Source: Oscillospiraceae bacterium
GTDB lineage: Bacteria; Bacillota; Clostridia; Oscillospirales; Ruminococcaceae
Assembly: GCA_022768245.1 (NCBI GenBank)
Contig: JALEMR010000065.1
Location: 1-53,021 of the forward strand
Direction of reading: 5' to 3'
Length of the DNA stretch: 53,021 nucleotides
Every line of letters starts with the position of its first letter. The stretch's first letter is position 1. The position numbers and the translations under genes were made by a program. Positions 39,476-48,680 of this stretch are shown here, one piece after another. The notes beneath the pieces were generated by a model. It had not been told where the DNA came from, searched no databases, and saw only the letters and a list, made by a program, of their open reading frames with translations.

Positions 39476-40891
39476 ATGGATAAATACAAAAAGCTTATGG
39501 GGAATACGGTGATATTCGCCATCGGACAGTTCGGCGCAAAGCTGCTGAGCTTCTTCCTTGTAAAGCTGTACACCGCCACTCTGACAAATTCCGAGTACAG
39601 TACGGCTGATCTGCTGTATAATACTCTCAATGTTCTTGTGCCCGTGGTGACGTTCTCCATGTCCGACGCCATAATCCGCTTCGGTCTGGACAAGGCTTAC
39701 GACAAGCGCAGGGTCTATACCACCGCCAATATCATGACACTGCTCGGCATGGCGATATTCGCCCTGACCACGCCCATATGGAACTCTACCTCCGTTTATC
39801 ACGGCTATACCATGCTGCTGTATGCCTACTGCTATTTCAGCTGCTTCCGCTCCATGGCTTCACAGCAGGTGCGGGCAAACGGTCTTGTGCGGCTGTTCGC
39901 CATTGACGGCATACTTACTACCCTGACCCAGTTTTTATGCAATCTCGCGTTCATGCTGTGGCTGGATATGGGCATCAACGGATATATCCTGTCCTTTATC
40001 GTGTCGGACTTCCTGTCGCTGTGCTTCCTTATGTTCATGGCAAGGCTGGACAGGTCCCTCGATACGAAATTCATCGACGTAAGGCTCATCAGGGAGATGC
40101 TGAGATATTCCGCACCCCTTATCCCCACCTATCTGCTGTGGTGGATAACCTCCTATTCGGACAGGCTCTTCGTTATCAATATGGTGGGCAGCGAGACCAA
40201 CGGTATCTACTCCGTTGCTCATAAAATACCTACCCTTGTGATGTTCGTCACCACCATGTTCTATCAGGCATGGCAGATGTCCTCCATCGAGGAAAAGGAC
40301 AGCCGCACGCTGGGCAAGTTCTACAAGACGGTATTCGGCGCATATTCCTCGCTGATGTACATTGCCGCTGCGGGGCTTATCCTTATCGCAAAGCCGCTGA
40401 CCTATATCCTTATCGGAAACGACTCTTACAAGGGCGCGGAGCTTTACTCCACCATACTTATCGTATCAATGGTGTTCCAGTGCTTCTGCCAGTTCCTGGC
40501 GAGCATCTATTCGGTGAAGAAAAAGTCCAAGAACAGCTGTCTCACCGCATTTTCGGCGGCGGCGGCGAATATCCTGCTCAACGCCATACTCGTCCCGAAG
40601 CTGGGAGCCTACGGCGCTGCCATTGCCACGGCGATATCCTACTTTGTATGCTTCTCGATACGCATTTACGACGCGAGACGATACATCTTCTTCAAGGTGG
40701 ATTTCTTCCGCGCAGGCATCAATATCATCGTGCTTATCACAATGTGCGTGCTTTCGATAAGACAGCCGAGCCTGTACGTTATGTGGCTGATACTCTGCTT
40801 CATCTTTATAGCCCTTATCAATTTCGGAGCGGTTATCAATACCATACAGAAAATTATCGGCAGAAAAAAACAGCCGGCGACCGGCAGATAA
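39476..40891 (+). CDS. Flippase of the oligosaccharide/lipid exporter family (MOP superfamily)
   Basis: This 471-residue protein has about 12-14 transmembrane helices and the Wzx/MATE/MVF architecture: NTVIFAIGQFGAKLLSFFLV at the start, SDAIIRFGLDKA, and LVPKLGAYGAAIATAISYFV near residue 390. Members move undecaprenyl-linked sugars for capsule, teichoic acid or other polysaccharide across the membrane. No glycosyltransferase genes surround it, so the substrate cannot be inferred. It is followed by a GH25 lysozyme gene, which fits an envelope role. Confidence 0.87.
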   Translation: MDKYKKLMGNTVIFAIGQFGAKLLSFFLVKLYTATLTNSEYSTADLLYNTLNVLVPVVTFSMSDAIIRFGLDKAYDKRRVYTTANIMTLLGMAIFALTTPIWNSTSVYHGYTMLLYAYCYFSCFRSMASQQVRANGLVRLFAIDGILTTLTQFLCNLAFMLWLDMGINGYILSFIVSDFLSLCFLMFMARLDRSLDTKFIDVRLIREMLRYSAPLIPTYLLWWITSYSDRLFVINMVGSETNGIYSVAHKIPTLVMFVTTMFYQAWQMSSIEEKDSRTLGKFYKTVFGAYSSLMYIAAAGLILIAKPLTYILIGNDSYKGAELYSTILIVSMVFQCFCQFLASIYSVKKKSKNSCLTAFSAAAANILLNAILVPKLGAYGAAIATAISYFVCFSIRIYDARRYIFFKVDFFRAGINIIVLITMCVLSIRQPSLYVMWLILCFIFIALINFGAVINTIQKIIGRKKQPATGR

Positions 40892-40967
40892 CAGACAACG
40901 ATCGGCAGGCGGCTCATGCAGTCGACTGCCGATATTTTGATACTATACGTTTAAAAGGATCATTATC

Positions 40968-41975
40968 ATGGAAGTAAACAACAACAGAAAGCTTCTGCGG
41001 AGGAGGATAATTTTTTTCTCTGCTGTCGGAATTTTCCTCATTATGGCAATTGTTATCATTGTCCTGTCGGTGAAGCTCCATAAAGTCTCCGAGGAATATC
41101 GCAAGGACGAGGAATACATAGCAGTGGAAGCCTCCCGAGTGTACGAATATTTCACCCCCAAGGACTACATCGAAATGGACGACTACACCTACGGGAAGAT
41201 TTGGCTGAAGGCTCTGGAAAACGTTCCCCGGTCGGATATCGACTTTTCTGCGCTCCGCCAGGTGGACGACTTCAAGTACTACACCGAGGACGGAACTGTT
41301 ACCTCAAAGCTGGGTGTGGACGTTTCCTATTTTCAGCAGGATATCGACTGGGCTTCGGTCAGGGAAGCGGGCATCGACTTTGCCATGATACGAGTGGGAT
41401 ATCGGGGTTATGAGTCGGGTGTCATCAACGAGGACAGCCGCTTTCACGAGTACATGCAGGGAGCCTCCGAAGCAGGAATCGAGACGGGAGTGTATTTCTA
41501 TTCCCAGGCGCTGACCGTCTCCGAGGCGGAGGCAGAAGCGGAGTTCGTCATTTCGCAGCTGGAGGGCTATAATATCACATATCCCGTAGCCTTTGACTGG
41601 GAGGTCACCGGTGAGGACACTGCCCGTACCAACGATATGTCCCCCGCAGACCTGACAGAATGCGCCGCCGCATTCTGCAACAAGATAGCCCGTGCGGGGT
41701 ATATCCCGATGATATACGCCCCGAAGCGGCAGGCTCTCCTGAAAATGGACATGGACGCTCTGGCAGGCTTTGATTTCTGGCTTGCGGAGTATTCGGACGA
41801 GCCCGAATATCCCTACATATATCAGATGTGGCAGTACGCCTCCGATGCAGACGTGCCCGGCATCAAGGGCGATGTGGACATCAACATCAGCTTCATTGAC
41901 TACACCAAGGAGCGTGTCGGGTCGGGGTCGCCCGACAGCGAGCCGGGGACGCCCGACAGCGGTGACGCGTCCTGA
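40968..41975 (+). CDS. Membrane-anchored GH25 lysozyme
   Basis: The 335-residue protein has one transmembrane helix (about 14-34) and a short stalk, then a GH25 muramidase domain from about residue 113. Asp118 in GVDVS and the Asp210-x-Glu212 pair in FDWEVTG are the expected catalytic residues, and YGYRG-like and QMWQYASDADVPGIKGDVDI segments are typical. It would cut the peptidoglycan glycan strand outside the cell while anchored. It may remodel wall during growth or sporulation. AAAAGGATC precedes the ATG. Confidence 0.92.
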   Translation: MEVNNNRKLLRRRIIFFSAVGIFLIMAIVIIVLSVKLHKVSEEYRKDEEYIAVEASRVYEYFTPKDYIEMDDYTYGKIWLKALENVPRSDIDFSALRQVDDFKYYTEDGTVTSKLGVDVSYFQQDIDWASVREAGIDFAMIRVGYRGYESGVINEDSRFHEYMQGASEAGIETGVYFYSQALTVSEAEAEAEFVISQLEGYNITYPVAFDWEVTGEDTARTNDMSPADLTECAAAFCNKIARAGYIPMIYAPKRQALLKMDMDALAGFDFWLAEYSDEPEYPYIYQMWQYASDADVPGIKGDVDINISFIDYTKERVGSGSPDSEPGTPDSGDAS

Positions 41976-42033
41976 GCTTTTATGTAATTGTTATTTTCTC
42001 CCGCGGAGGTTACATATAGTGTCAATATTGACA

Positions 42034-42077
42034 AAAACAGCTGACAATGGTTATACAAAACCATTGTCAGCTGTTTT
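42034..42077. terminator. Bidirectional terminator between GH25 and purD
   Basis: A perfect 19-bp stem (42,034-42,052 with 42,059-42,077; core CAGCTGACAATGG) has a 6-nt loop and A/T-rich ends on both strands. Confidence 0.85.
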
Positions 42078-42095
42078 ACTGTCAGCTGATAACTG

Positions 42096-43382
42096 TTAAC
42101 TGTTAACTTCTGCAGTCAAAGCTCTCTGGCCGATATCCTTACGGAAATGAGCATTGTCGAAATGAATCTTATCCACTGCCGCATAGGACTTTTTCAGTGC
42201 GTCCGCAAGAGTATCTCCCGTTGCGGTAACGCCCAGCACACGTCCTCCGTTGGTGAGGAATTTATCGTTCTCGTACTTGGTGCCTGCGTGGTAGACAAAC
42301 ACTCCGCCGACCTGTCCCTTGTCGTCAAGACCGGTTATCTCCAGTCCCTTGGGATAGCTCTTGGGATAGCCGCCGCTTGCCATAACTACGCAGGAGCAGC
42401 ACTCGTTCTTCCACTTGATATCCATATCGGAGAGGGTTCCCTTATATACCGCCTCAAAGATATCCACCAGATCTGTATCCAGCAGAGGTAGCACCACCTG
42501 CGTTTCGGGATCGCCGAAGCGGCAGTTGTACTCGATGACCTTCACTCCCTTGGGAGTTGCCATAAGTCCGAAATACAGACAGCCTTTGAAGGTACGTCCT
42601 TCGCTGTTCATAGCCTTTATTGTGGGCAGGAAGATGTTGTTCATGCACTCCTCGGCGATCTCCTTGGTGTAGAAGGGATTGGGAGCGATAGTTCCCATGC
42701 CGCCCGTATTAAGTCCCTTGTCGCCGTCAAGAGCGCGCTTGTGGTCCATGGAGGACATCATCGGAACAACGGTCTTTCCGTCGGTAAAGGAAAGCACCGA
42801 TATCTCGGGACCCGTGAGGAATTCCTCGATAACTACGGTAGCGCTGCTGTCGCCGAACTGTCTGCCGTCTATCATTGACTTTACGGCTTCAACGGCTTCC
42901 TCCTCGTTTGCGGCGATGATAACGCCCTTTCCGAGAGCAAGTCCGTCCGCCTTGATAACGGCGGGATAGCTGTTCTCGCTCTTTAAGTATGCGATAGCCG
43001 ATGCGCTGTCGCTGAATGTCTCATACTTTGCGGTGGGGATATTGTACTTCTTCATCAGCTCCTTGGAGAAGACCTTGCTTCCCTCGATTATAGCCGCCGC
43101 CTTGTTGGGTCCGAATGTCATTATGCCCTCTGCATTGAGAGCGTCCACCATGCCCAGCACAAGGGGATCGTCGGGAGCAACTACCACCATATCAACGGAA
43201 AGCTTCTTAGCCAGTGCGACTATGCCGTCGATATCCGTTGCGGAAACGTCGAAGCACTCCGCATAGCGGGAAATACCGCCGTTTCCGGGAGCGCAGTACA
43301 GCTTTTCCACACGGCTGCTTTCCGCAAGCTTCATAATAATGGCGTGCTCACGTCCGCCGCCGCCTACTACCAGTATATTCAT
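42096..43382 (-). CDS. purD: Phosphoribosylamine-glycine ligase
   Basis: PurD joins glycine to phosphoribosylamine with ATP. From ATG 43,382 the protein is 428 residues; another ATG 9 nt upstream lies too near the ribosome site. It opens MNILVVGGGGREHAI and has KADGLALGKGVIIA (ATP-grasp), CLYFGLMATPKGVKVIEYNC and RFGDPETQVVLP. The C-terminal VNS and stop lie in a GTTAAC-type repeat just before the terminator. It is separated from the rest of the purine cluster by an unknown membrane gene and a MITE. Confidence 0.95.
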   Translation of the reverse strand: MNILVVGGGGREHAIIMKLAESSRVEKLYCAPGNGGISRYAECFDVSATDIDGIVALAKKLSVDMVVVAPDDPLVLGMVDALNAEGIMTFGPNKAAAIIEGSKVFSKELMKKYNIPTAKYETFSDSASAIAYLKSENSYPAVIKADGLALGKGVIIAANEEEAVEAVKSMIDGRQFGDSSATVVIEEFLTGPEISVLSFTDGKTVVPMMSSMDHKRALDGDKGLNTGGMGTIAPNPFYTKEIAEECMNNIFLPTIKAMNSEGRTFKGCLYFGLMATPKGVKVIEYNCRFGDPETQVVLPLLDTDLVDIFEAVYKGTLSDMDIKWKNECCSCVVMASGGYPKSYPKGLEITGLDDKGQVGGVFVYHAGTKYENDKFLTNGGRVLGVTATGDTLADALKKSYAAVDKIHFDNAHFRKDIGQRALTAEVNS

Positions 43383-43397
43383 CTTGATCATGTCCTT

Positions 43398-43457
43398 TCG
43401 TAGCGAGTAGTACGCAGTACATAGTACTTAGTACTTAGTTTTAAGTCCTTAGTCATT
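43398..43457. repeat. TAGTAC-rich degenerate repeat near purD
   Basis: AGTAGTACGCAGTACATAG, then TACTTAGTACTTAG, resembles the block at 28,352-28,456. It occupies the purD leader and reaches the end of the upstream membrane gene (stop at 43,449). Confidence 0.55.
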
Positions 43458-44327
43458 AGCGGCTCTTGATGCAGCTATTGCCGCTGCCGCAGTGCCTATA
43501 TAATACAATATCATCAGCTTGCCGCACAGACCCGATACAACAGCAAAATCTGTATAAGTATCTGCGCCTGTCGAAGCCATATAAAACGACTGATAATTAT
43601 TGCTCGCATAGCTAAATATCAGCGAAGCCGAAAACACGCTTAAGCTCACTATTAGACCCGCCATGCCGCCTTTTCCTTTTTGGGCAGAAACCATTGCAGT
43701 ACATATTATTGCACCGCAGACGGTAAACTCGATAACGCCGAGCAGGATAACGGGAGTTCCCCGTGAAAACAGCATAACAGCCCACACGGAGATAATATAC
43801 GCCGCATAGGCTCCTATGGCAAGCCTTAGTACCGCCGAGCCTGCCTTACGCCCATTCTTCATAGTATCCGCCATATCTGCCGCCGCAGCCGCAAGCACTG
43901 CCGATACTGACAGCAATATCTCCGCCGCCCCCGATATAAGGCGGTTTATCGGCTCCAGCACCCATGTGACCGAACCTTCATGGATATTATCAAGCAGATG
44001 ATTCATCTGAACAGTAAATGCGATATCTGCCACGATAAAGAGCACTGTCCACAGAATGACTGCTGTTTTTGCGGTATTTCTTCCTGATCTTCCGAGGAAC
44101 GTCCCCGAGCCGATAATTATCAGTCCCAGCGCCAGAACAGCATATATAATGCCGCTTGCGGGAAGAACAAAGTCCGCCTGTTCAACGGCGTCATAGAAGC
44201 TGTTCACGGCATGACAATATTTTTTCTGAAAAATCGTAATATGTGCTGTCAGGCAGATACATACCGCCGAAAGCAGCACTGCAATACCCGCCATGACCTT
44301 GACCCGTTTCGGAAATGTCCTATCCAT
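43449..44327 (-). CDS. Polytopic membrane protein of unknown function
   Basis: I do not recognise a family. The 292-residue protein has about eight transmembrane helices (for example VMAGIAVLLSAVCICLTAHI at about 11-30 and IIYAVLALGLIIIGSGTFLG), no signal peptide and no charged catalytic motif. A GGGGTG-type site lies before the ATG. It sits between purD and the MITE-like copy 2, inside what would otherwise be a continuous purine operon, so it may be an insertion brought with the repeat. Its role in purine metabolism is not supported. Confidence 0.6.
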   Translation of the reverse strand: MDRTFPKRVKVMAGIAVLLSAVCICLTAHITIFQKKYCHAVNSFYDAVEQADFVLPASGIIYAVLALGLIIIGSGTFLGRSGRNTAKTAVILWTVLFIVADIAFTVQMNHLLDNIHEGSVTWVLEPINRLISGAAEILLSVSAVLAAAAADMADTMKNGRKAGSAVLRLAIGAYAAYIISVWAVMLFSRGTPVILLGVIEFTVCGAIICTAMVSAQKGKGGMAGLIVSLSVFSASLIFSYASNNYQSFYMASTGADTYTDFAVVSGLCGKLMILYYIGTAAAAIAASRAAND

Positions 44328-44351
44328 ATCGCACCCCGGATAATCAGTTTT

Positions 44352-44453
44352 ATACTAATCCCCGATTAAAAAGTGTACAAAAAATCAAGCTAAAACTTGA
44401 ATATATGGTTTTTGCGCAGATTTTTTGTCTACACTTTTATCGGGGATTAGTAT
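44352..44453. mobile_element. MITE-like element, copy 2 (102 bp)
   Basis: The arms ATACTAATCCCCGATTAAAA and the complementary end ATCGGGGATTAGTAT match over 15 nt perfectly, then over about 34 bp with small gaps. It has no ORF and is about 90% identical to copy 1 (35,763-35,864). The 44,454-44,535 stretch to the next gene has no gene; a GCAGGA/TCCTGC hairpin is possible. Confidence 0.75.
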
Positions 44454-44535
44454 TATTGCTCATGCGAGCCCGCAGGAACACGGTCGGTCATGCTTATAAA
44501 ACGACAACGCGTCCTGCCCGCGGGGGCTTATCCAA

Positions 44536-45720
44536 TCAGTGGTGGAACAGTCTGATACCCGTAAACGCCATAGCGATATCGTACTTGTTGCAGGTCTCGA
44601 TAACGTTGTCGTCACGGATAGAGCCGCCGGGCTGTGCGATGTACTCAACGCCCGATTTGTGGGCTCTTTCGATGTTGTCGCCGAAGGGGAAGAACGCGTC
44701 CGAGCCTAAGCATACGCCCTTATTCTGGTCAAGCCATGCTCTCTTTTCCTCGGCTGTGAACACCTCGGGCTTAACCTTGAAGATGTTCTGCCATGCGCCG
44801 TCTGCGAGGACGTCCATGTACTCGTCGGGGGACATATATACGTCGATAGCGTTATCTCTGTCCGCACGGCGGATATTATCCAAAAACTGCAGTCCCATTA
44901 CCTTGGGAGACTGTCTCAGCCACCAGTTGTCAGCCTTCTGTCCCGCAAGACGTGTGCAGTGAATCCTTGACTGCTGACCTGCGCCGATACCGATAGCCTG
45001 TCCGTCCTTGACATAGCATACGCTGTTGGACTGGGTGTATTTCAGTGTGATAAGGGAGATGATAAGGTCTCTCTTCTTGTCGTCGGGGATATTCTTGTTG
45101 TCGGTGACGATATTCGCCAAAAGCTCGTCGTTGACGGGAAGCTCATTTCTGCCCTGCTCAAAGGAAATGCCGAACACCTGCTTTGTTTCGATAGGCGCAG
45201 GAGTGTAGCTTTCATCTATCTGAATGATGTTATAATTGCCCTTCTTCTTGGACTTTAAAATTTCAAGTGCCTCGTCGGTGTAGCCGGGAGCGATAACTCC
45301 GTCGGACACCTCACGCTGTATCATCTTAGCGGTGGGAACGTCGCAGACATCGGAAAGTGCGATAAAATCGCCGTAGGAGGACATTCTGTCCGCGCCTCTT
45401 GCTCTTGCATATGCGCAAGCCAGCGGAGAAAGCTCGTCAAGGTCGTCCACCCAGTATATCTTCTTGAGAGTGTCGGAAAGAGGCGCACCCACAGCCGCTC
45501 CCGCAGGAGATACGTGCTTGAAGGAGGTCGCCGCGCACATTCCCGTTGCCTTTTTCAGCTCGCTTACCAGCTGCCAGCCGTTGAAGGCGTCAAGGAGATT
45601 GATATAGCCGGGCTTGCCGTTGAGCACCTCGATAGGCAGGTCGCTGCCGTCTGCCATGTAAATTCTCGAAGGCTTCTGATTGGGGTTACAGCCGTACTTT
45701 AACTGCATTTCGTTTGCCAT
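44536..45720 (-). CDS. Stand-alone AICAR formyltransferase (PurH C-terminal type)
   Basis: The 394-residue protein matches the formyltransferase half of PurH only: MQLKYGCNPNQKPSRIYM, TSFKHVSPAGAAVG, then QSNSVCYVKDGQAIGIGAGQ and CLGSDAFFPFGDNIERAHKS. Key residues such as the KH in FKHVSP are kept. The MGS-like IMP cyclohydrolase half is absent, so cyclisation must come from the PurO-type gene directly upstream. The enzyme transfers a formyl group from 10-formyl-THF to AICAR. It ends the main purine gene block. Confidence 0.9.
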   Translation of the reverse strand: MANEMQLKYGCNPNQKPSRIYMADGSDLPIEVLNGKPGYINLLDAFNGWQLVSELKKATGMCAATSFKHVSPAGAAVGAPLSDTLKKIYWVDDLDELSPLACAYARARGADRMSSYGDFIALSDVCDVPTAKMIQREVSDGVIAPGYTDEALEILKSKKKGNYNIIQIDESYTPAPIETKQVFGISFEQGRNELPVNDELLANIVTDNKNIPDDKKRDLIISLITLKYTQSNSVCYVKDGQAIGIGAGQQSRIHCTRLAGQKADNWWLRQSPKVMGLQFLDNIRRADRDNAIDVYMSPDEYMDVLADGAWQNIFKVKPEVFTAEEKRAWLDQNKGVCLGSDAFFPFGDNIERAHKSGVEYIAQPGGSIRDDNVIETCNKYDIAMAFTGIRLFHH

Positions 45721-45738
45721 TGTAGATTCCTCCCGTGA

Positions 45739-46455
45739 TTACTTAGAATATTTATTGATGATCTTAGATGTATAATTGCCCGTGGCAATATCGATGTATC
45801 TGACAAACAGGGAAACCTTGTTATCCTCGTTGAGAGCCTCCCAGAGCTTGTCTGCGAATTCGTCCATGTCATTGGGGATTTCTATCTTCTTAGGCTCGCC
45901 CTCGAAGCTGGGAAGAGGGTTTCCGTCGCCCATATAGGTGTGGATAAAATGACCGTATCCGCTTACGGGAGTGCTGTAGGTGAAGGTGAAGCGCTCCACG
46001 GAATCGGGATTGCCGTCCGCAGACTTAAGAATGCTCATAGCATAGTTGTAGCTGCCGTTCTCCACGTGCATGATGCCCGAAATTCTCGGAGTGTAGTTGG
46101 GAGCGTCGTCCTCGTACTCGCGGGTGCGGAGGGACTGCTCGAAGGTCTGCTGCTTGTCCATAAGCTCGTAGATAGTATCGGTCTGGTCGCCGTTGGTGAC
46201 GATAGTCTTATTCCCCAGCACTCTCACGGGGGAGTATATTATCAGATGAGGGTCGGAAAGCTTGGAGGGATCCGCAGCCTCTGTTCTGATACCGTCGTCT
46301 GTTTCGGTGAATACTCTGTTTCTGGAGTTCACGCTTCTGCCCATGATAAAGTACGCCGTAACAGCGGACCTTCCGTCGGCAGATTTTCCGATGATTATCC
46401 CTCTTCCGGGATAGGAATTGCTTTTCAGCTCGTCGTATATGTTAAGTGTTTGCAT
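45739..46455 (-). CDS. purO: Archaeal-type IMP cyclohydrolase PurO
   Basis: This 238-residue protein resembles the archaeal IMP_cyclohyd (PurO) family: SNSYPGRGIIIGKSADGRSA, then YFIMGRSVNSRNRVF, IYSPVRVLGNKTIVTNGDQT and PNYTPRISGIM. It closes FAICAR to IMP, the last step of purine synthesis. It lies between purN and the stand-alone AICAR formyltransferase, which lacks its own cyclohydrolase, so the two should form a split PurH. The family is known in some Clostridia, but the pairing is worth noting. A gap of 18 nt separates it from the formyltransferase start. Confidence 0.85.
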   Translation of the reverse strand: MQTLNIYDELKSNSYPGRGIIIGKSADGRSAVTAYFIMGRSVNSRNRVFTETDDGIRTEAADPSKLSDPHLIIYSPVRVLGNKTIVTNGDQTDTIYELMDKQQTFEQSLRTREYEDDAPNYTPRISGIMHVENGSYNYAMSILKSADGNPDSVERFTFTYSTPVSGYGHFIHTYMGDGNPLPSFEGEPKKIEIPNDMDEFADKLWEALNEDNKVSLFVRYIDIATGNYTSKIINKYSK

Positions 46456-46482
46456 TTTAGTTTCCTCCGTTTTTTTGACCGT

Positions 46483-47109
46483 TCATTCATCGACAACAGC
46501 TATGCCGTTTTCCACATGTATCTTATCCTGACAGAACAGCGATACCGCCTTGGGGAGTATCTTCCATTCCACGTTTTCCATAACTCTTCGCTGGAGAATT
46601 TCGGGAGTATCGCCGTTTTTCACGGGAACGGTGTCCTGTAAGATGATAGGTCCTCCGTCGCAGACCTCGGTTACGAAATGCACCGTTGCGCCCGTGACCT
46701 TCACGCCCTTTTCGAGGACTGCCTCGTGAACGTGCAGCCCGTAGAATCCCTTTCCGCAGAATGAGGGTATCAGCGCAGGGTGAACATTTATCATCTTGTT
46801 GGGATAAGCGCGGCAGACTGTCTCGTCAAGGATAGTCATAAAGCCCGCATAAACCACAAGGTCTGCCTTTTCCTCGTTGAGAGCGTCAAGCATAGCCTTG
46901 CTGTACTCGTGAACGTCCGCATAGTCCTTTCTCACAAGCACCCTCGTGGGGATATCGTTCTGCTTTGCCCTTTCCAGAGCGTAAGCGTCCGCCTTGGAGG
47001 AGATAACGCAGGTTATTCTGCCGCCCTTGATGTCCCCCCTCTTCTGAGCGTCGATAAGCGCCTGAAGATTTGTTCCGCCGCCAGAAACAAGAACCACTAT
47101 ATTTTTCAT
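46483..47109 (-). CDS. purN: Phosphoribosylglycinamide formyltransferase
   Basis: PurN formylates GAR using 10-formyl-THF. From ATG 47,109 the protein has 208 residues, beginning MKNIVVLVSGGGTNLQALID. Motifs MINVHPALIPSFCGKGFYG and GATVHFVTEVCDGGPIILQ are intact, including the catalytic Asn/His/Asp. A longer frame from 47,283 overlaps the membrane gene and is rejected. It lies 16 nt after that gene's stop. Confidence 0.94.
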   Translation of the reverse strand: MKNIVVLVSGGGTNLQALIDAQKRGDIKGGRITCVISSKADAYALERAKQNDIPTRVLVRKDYADVHEYSKAMLDALNEEKADLVVYAGFMTILDETVCRAYPNKMINVHPALIPSFCGKGFYGLHVHEAVLEKGVKVTGATVHFVTEVCDGGPIILQDTVPVKNGDTPEILQRRVMENVEWKILPKAVSLFCQDKIHVENGIAVVDE

Positions 47110-47125
47110 ATCCGCACCATTTCCT

Positions 47126-47587
47126 TTATCTGTCGGAGTATTCCGATTCGTTTTCGTTCGAGTATACCTCGCTGCCGAAAAGTCCCACTGCCTGTGAAGC
47201 CTGTAATCTCTTCTGTTCCTGCTTTTCAAGCTGTTTGCAGCCCTTGTGAGAGTTTGCCGCCGCAAGTCCGATAATAAGGTCAAACAGCACAGTAGCTCCG
47301 ATGATAAACGCAGAGCCTCCCGCTATCTGTGCGATGCCCGAAAACAGCGAAAAGACATTTCCCAGAAGAGCGATCAGCAGGGTAACGGCGGAGGAAGTGA
47401 TCGCCCCTATTATATAGAGTATCTCCGCCGCCCTTGCGAAGCCCTTTTTTTCTCCCGAGGAAGCGGTCCAGCTGCATATCGCACCGATTATCAGAAAGGG
47501 ATTGACAGTGCAGACCGCCCACAGCAGGGAAATTATGCCTAAATTCCTTGCAGTGAGAAGATAATTTTTGTCCTTATTATTACGCAA
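47126..47587 (-). CDS. Small membrane protein embedded in the purine operon
   Basis: The 153-residue protein has three to four transmembrane helices ([20 protein letters not shown] at about 15-34, [20 protein letters not shown] at about 54-73, and [19 protein letters not shown]) and a polar C-terminus. The only good start is TTG 47,587, which overlaps the purM stop by 8 nt with AAGGTG upstream, so translation is coupled. I do not recognise the family. A role as a purine transporter regulator or a structural anchor is possible but not supported. Confidence 0.68.
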   Translation of the reverse strand: MRNNKDKNYLLTARNLGIISLLWAVCTVNPFLIIGAICSWTASSGEKKGFARAAEILYIIGAITSSAVTLLIALLGNVFSLFSGIAQIAGGSAFIIGATVLFDLIIGLAAANSHKGCKQLEKQEQKRLQASQAVGLFGSEVYSNENESEYSDR

Positions 47588-48614
47588 TTATAACACCTTC
47601 GTCGCTTTCCACCAGTTCGCCGAGAACGTATGCGTCCTCGCCTGCCGCCTTGATAGCTTCGATAGCCTTGTCAGCGTCGTTCTCGTCAACAACAACGGTC
47701 ATGCCCACGCCCATGTTGAAGGTATTGAACATGTCTCTTTCGGGGATATGACCTGTCTTTGCGATAAGCTCGAATATGGGGAGCACCTGTACCGCATTTC
47801 TTTCGATCTTCGCGGAAAGTCCCTTGGGAAGCGAACGGGGGATATTCTCATAGAATCCGCCGCCTGTGATGTGGCTGATCGACTTAACGTTCACGGTATC
47901 AATGAGCTTCATTATCGCCTTTACGTAAATTCTTGTGGGAGTGAGCAGGCACTCGCCGAGAGTTGTTCCGAGATCCGACTGATGTCTTGCCAGATTCTGC
48001 TCGGTGACGGAGAAAACCTTTCTAACCAGCGAGAAGCCGTTGGAATGCACTCCGCTGGACTTGATGCCGATCATGATATCTCCCGCCTTCTGAGTGTCGG
48101 GCTTAAGTATCTTGTCCTTGTCCACAACGCCCACGGTGAAGCCTGCCAGATCGTATTCCTCCTCGGGCATAAGACCGGGGTGCTCGGCAGTCTCTCCGCC
48201 GATAAGGGCGCATTCAGCCTGAACGCAGCCCTCTGCCACGCCTGCAACTATCTGAGCTATCTTCTCGGGATAGTTCTTTCCGCAGGCGATGTAATCCAGG
48301 AAGAACTGGGGCTTCGCGCCGCAGCAGATAACATCGTTCACGCACATGGCAACGCAGTCGATACCGACAGTATCGTGCTTGTCCAGCAGGAAAGCTATCT
48401 TTATCTTGGTGCCTACGCCGTCTGTTCCGGAAACCAGTACGGGCTTGCTGATACCTGTCATATCCAGCTCAAAAAGTCCGCCGAAGCCGCCTATTCCCGA
48501 AAGAACGCCGCTCGTGGCAGTTCTTGCAACGTGAGCCTTCATAAGCTCGACCGCCTTGTAGCCCGCGGTAACGTCAACTCCCGCTTCCTTGTAGCTTTCA
48601 GAAAAACTTTTCAT
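47580..48614 (-). CDS. purM: Phosphoribosylformylglycinamidine cyclo-ligase
   Basis: PurM makes AIR from FGAM with ATP. From ATG 48,614 (AAAGGATGG upstream) it has 344 residues; the longer frame to 48,671 is rejected. It shows [20 protein letters not shown], then [34 protein letters not shown] and [20 protein letters not shown]. All family motifs are present, and the length is standard. It follows purF by 66 nt. Confidence 0.95.
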   Translation of the reverse strand: MKSFSESYKEAGVDVTAGYKAVELMKAHVARTATSGVLSGIGGFGGLFELDMTGISKPVLVSGTDGVGTKIKIAFLLDKHDTVGIDCVAMCVNDVICCGAKPQFFLDYIACGKNYPEKIAQIVAGVAEGCVQAECALIGGETAEHPGLMPEEEYDLAGFTVGVVDKDKILKPDTQKAGDIMIGIKSSGVHSNGFSLVRKVFSVTEQNLARHQSDLGTTLGECLLTPTRIYVKAIMKLIDTVNVKSISHITGGGFYENIPRSLPKGLSAKIERNAVQVLPIFELIAKTGHIPERDMFNTFNMGVGMTVVVDENDADKAIEAIKAAGEDAYVLGELVESDEGVIIA

Positions 48615-48680
48615 CAGTATATACCATCCTTTCGCACTTTCCGAAACACAGGCGCCGAAAAGCGCATACATTGTGTTAAC

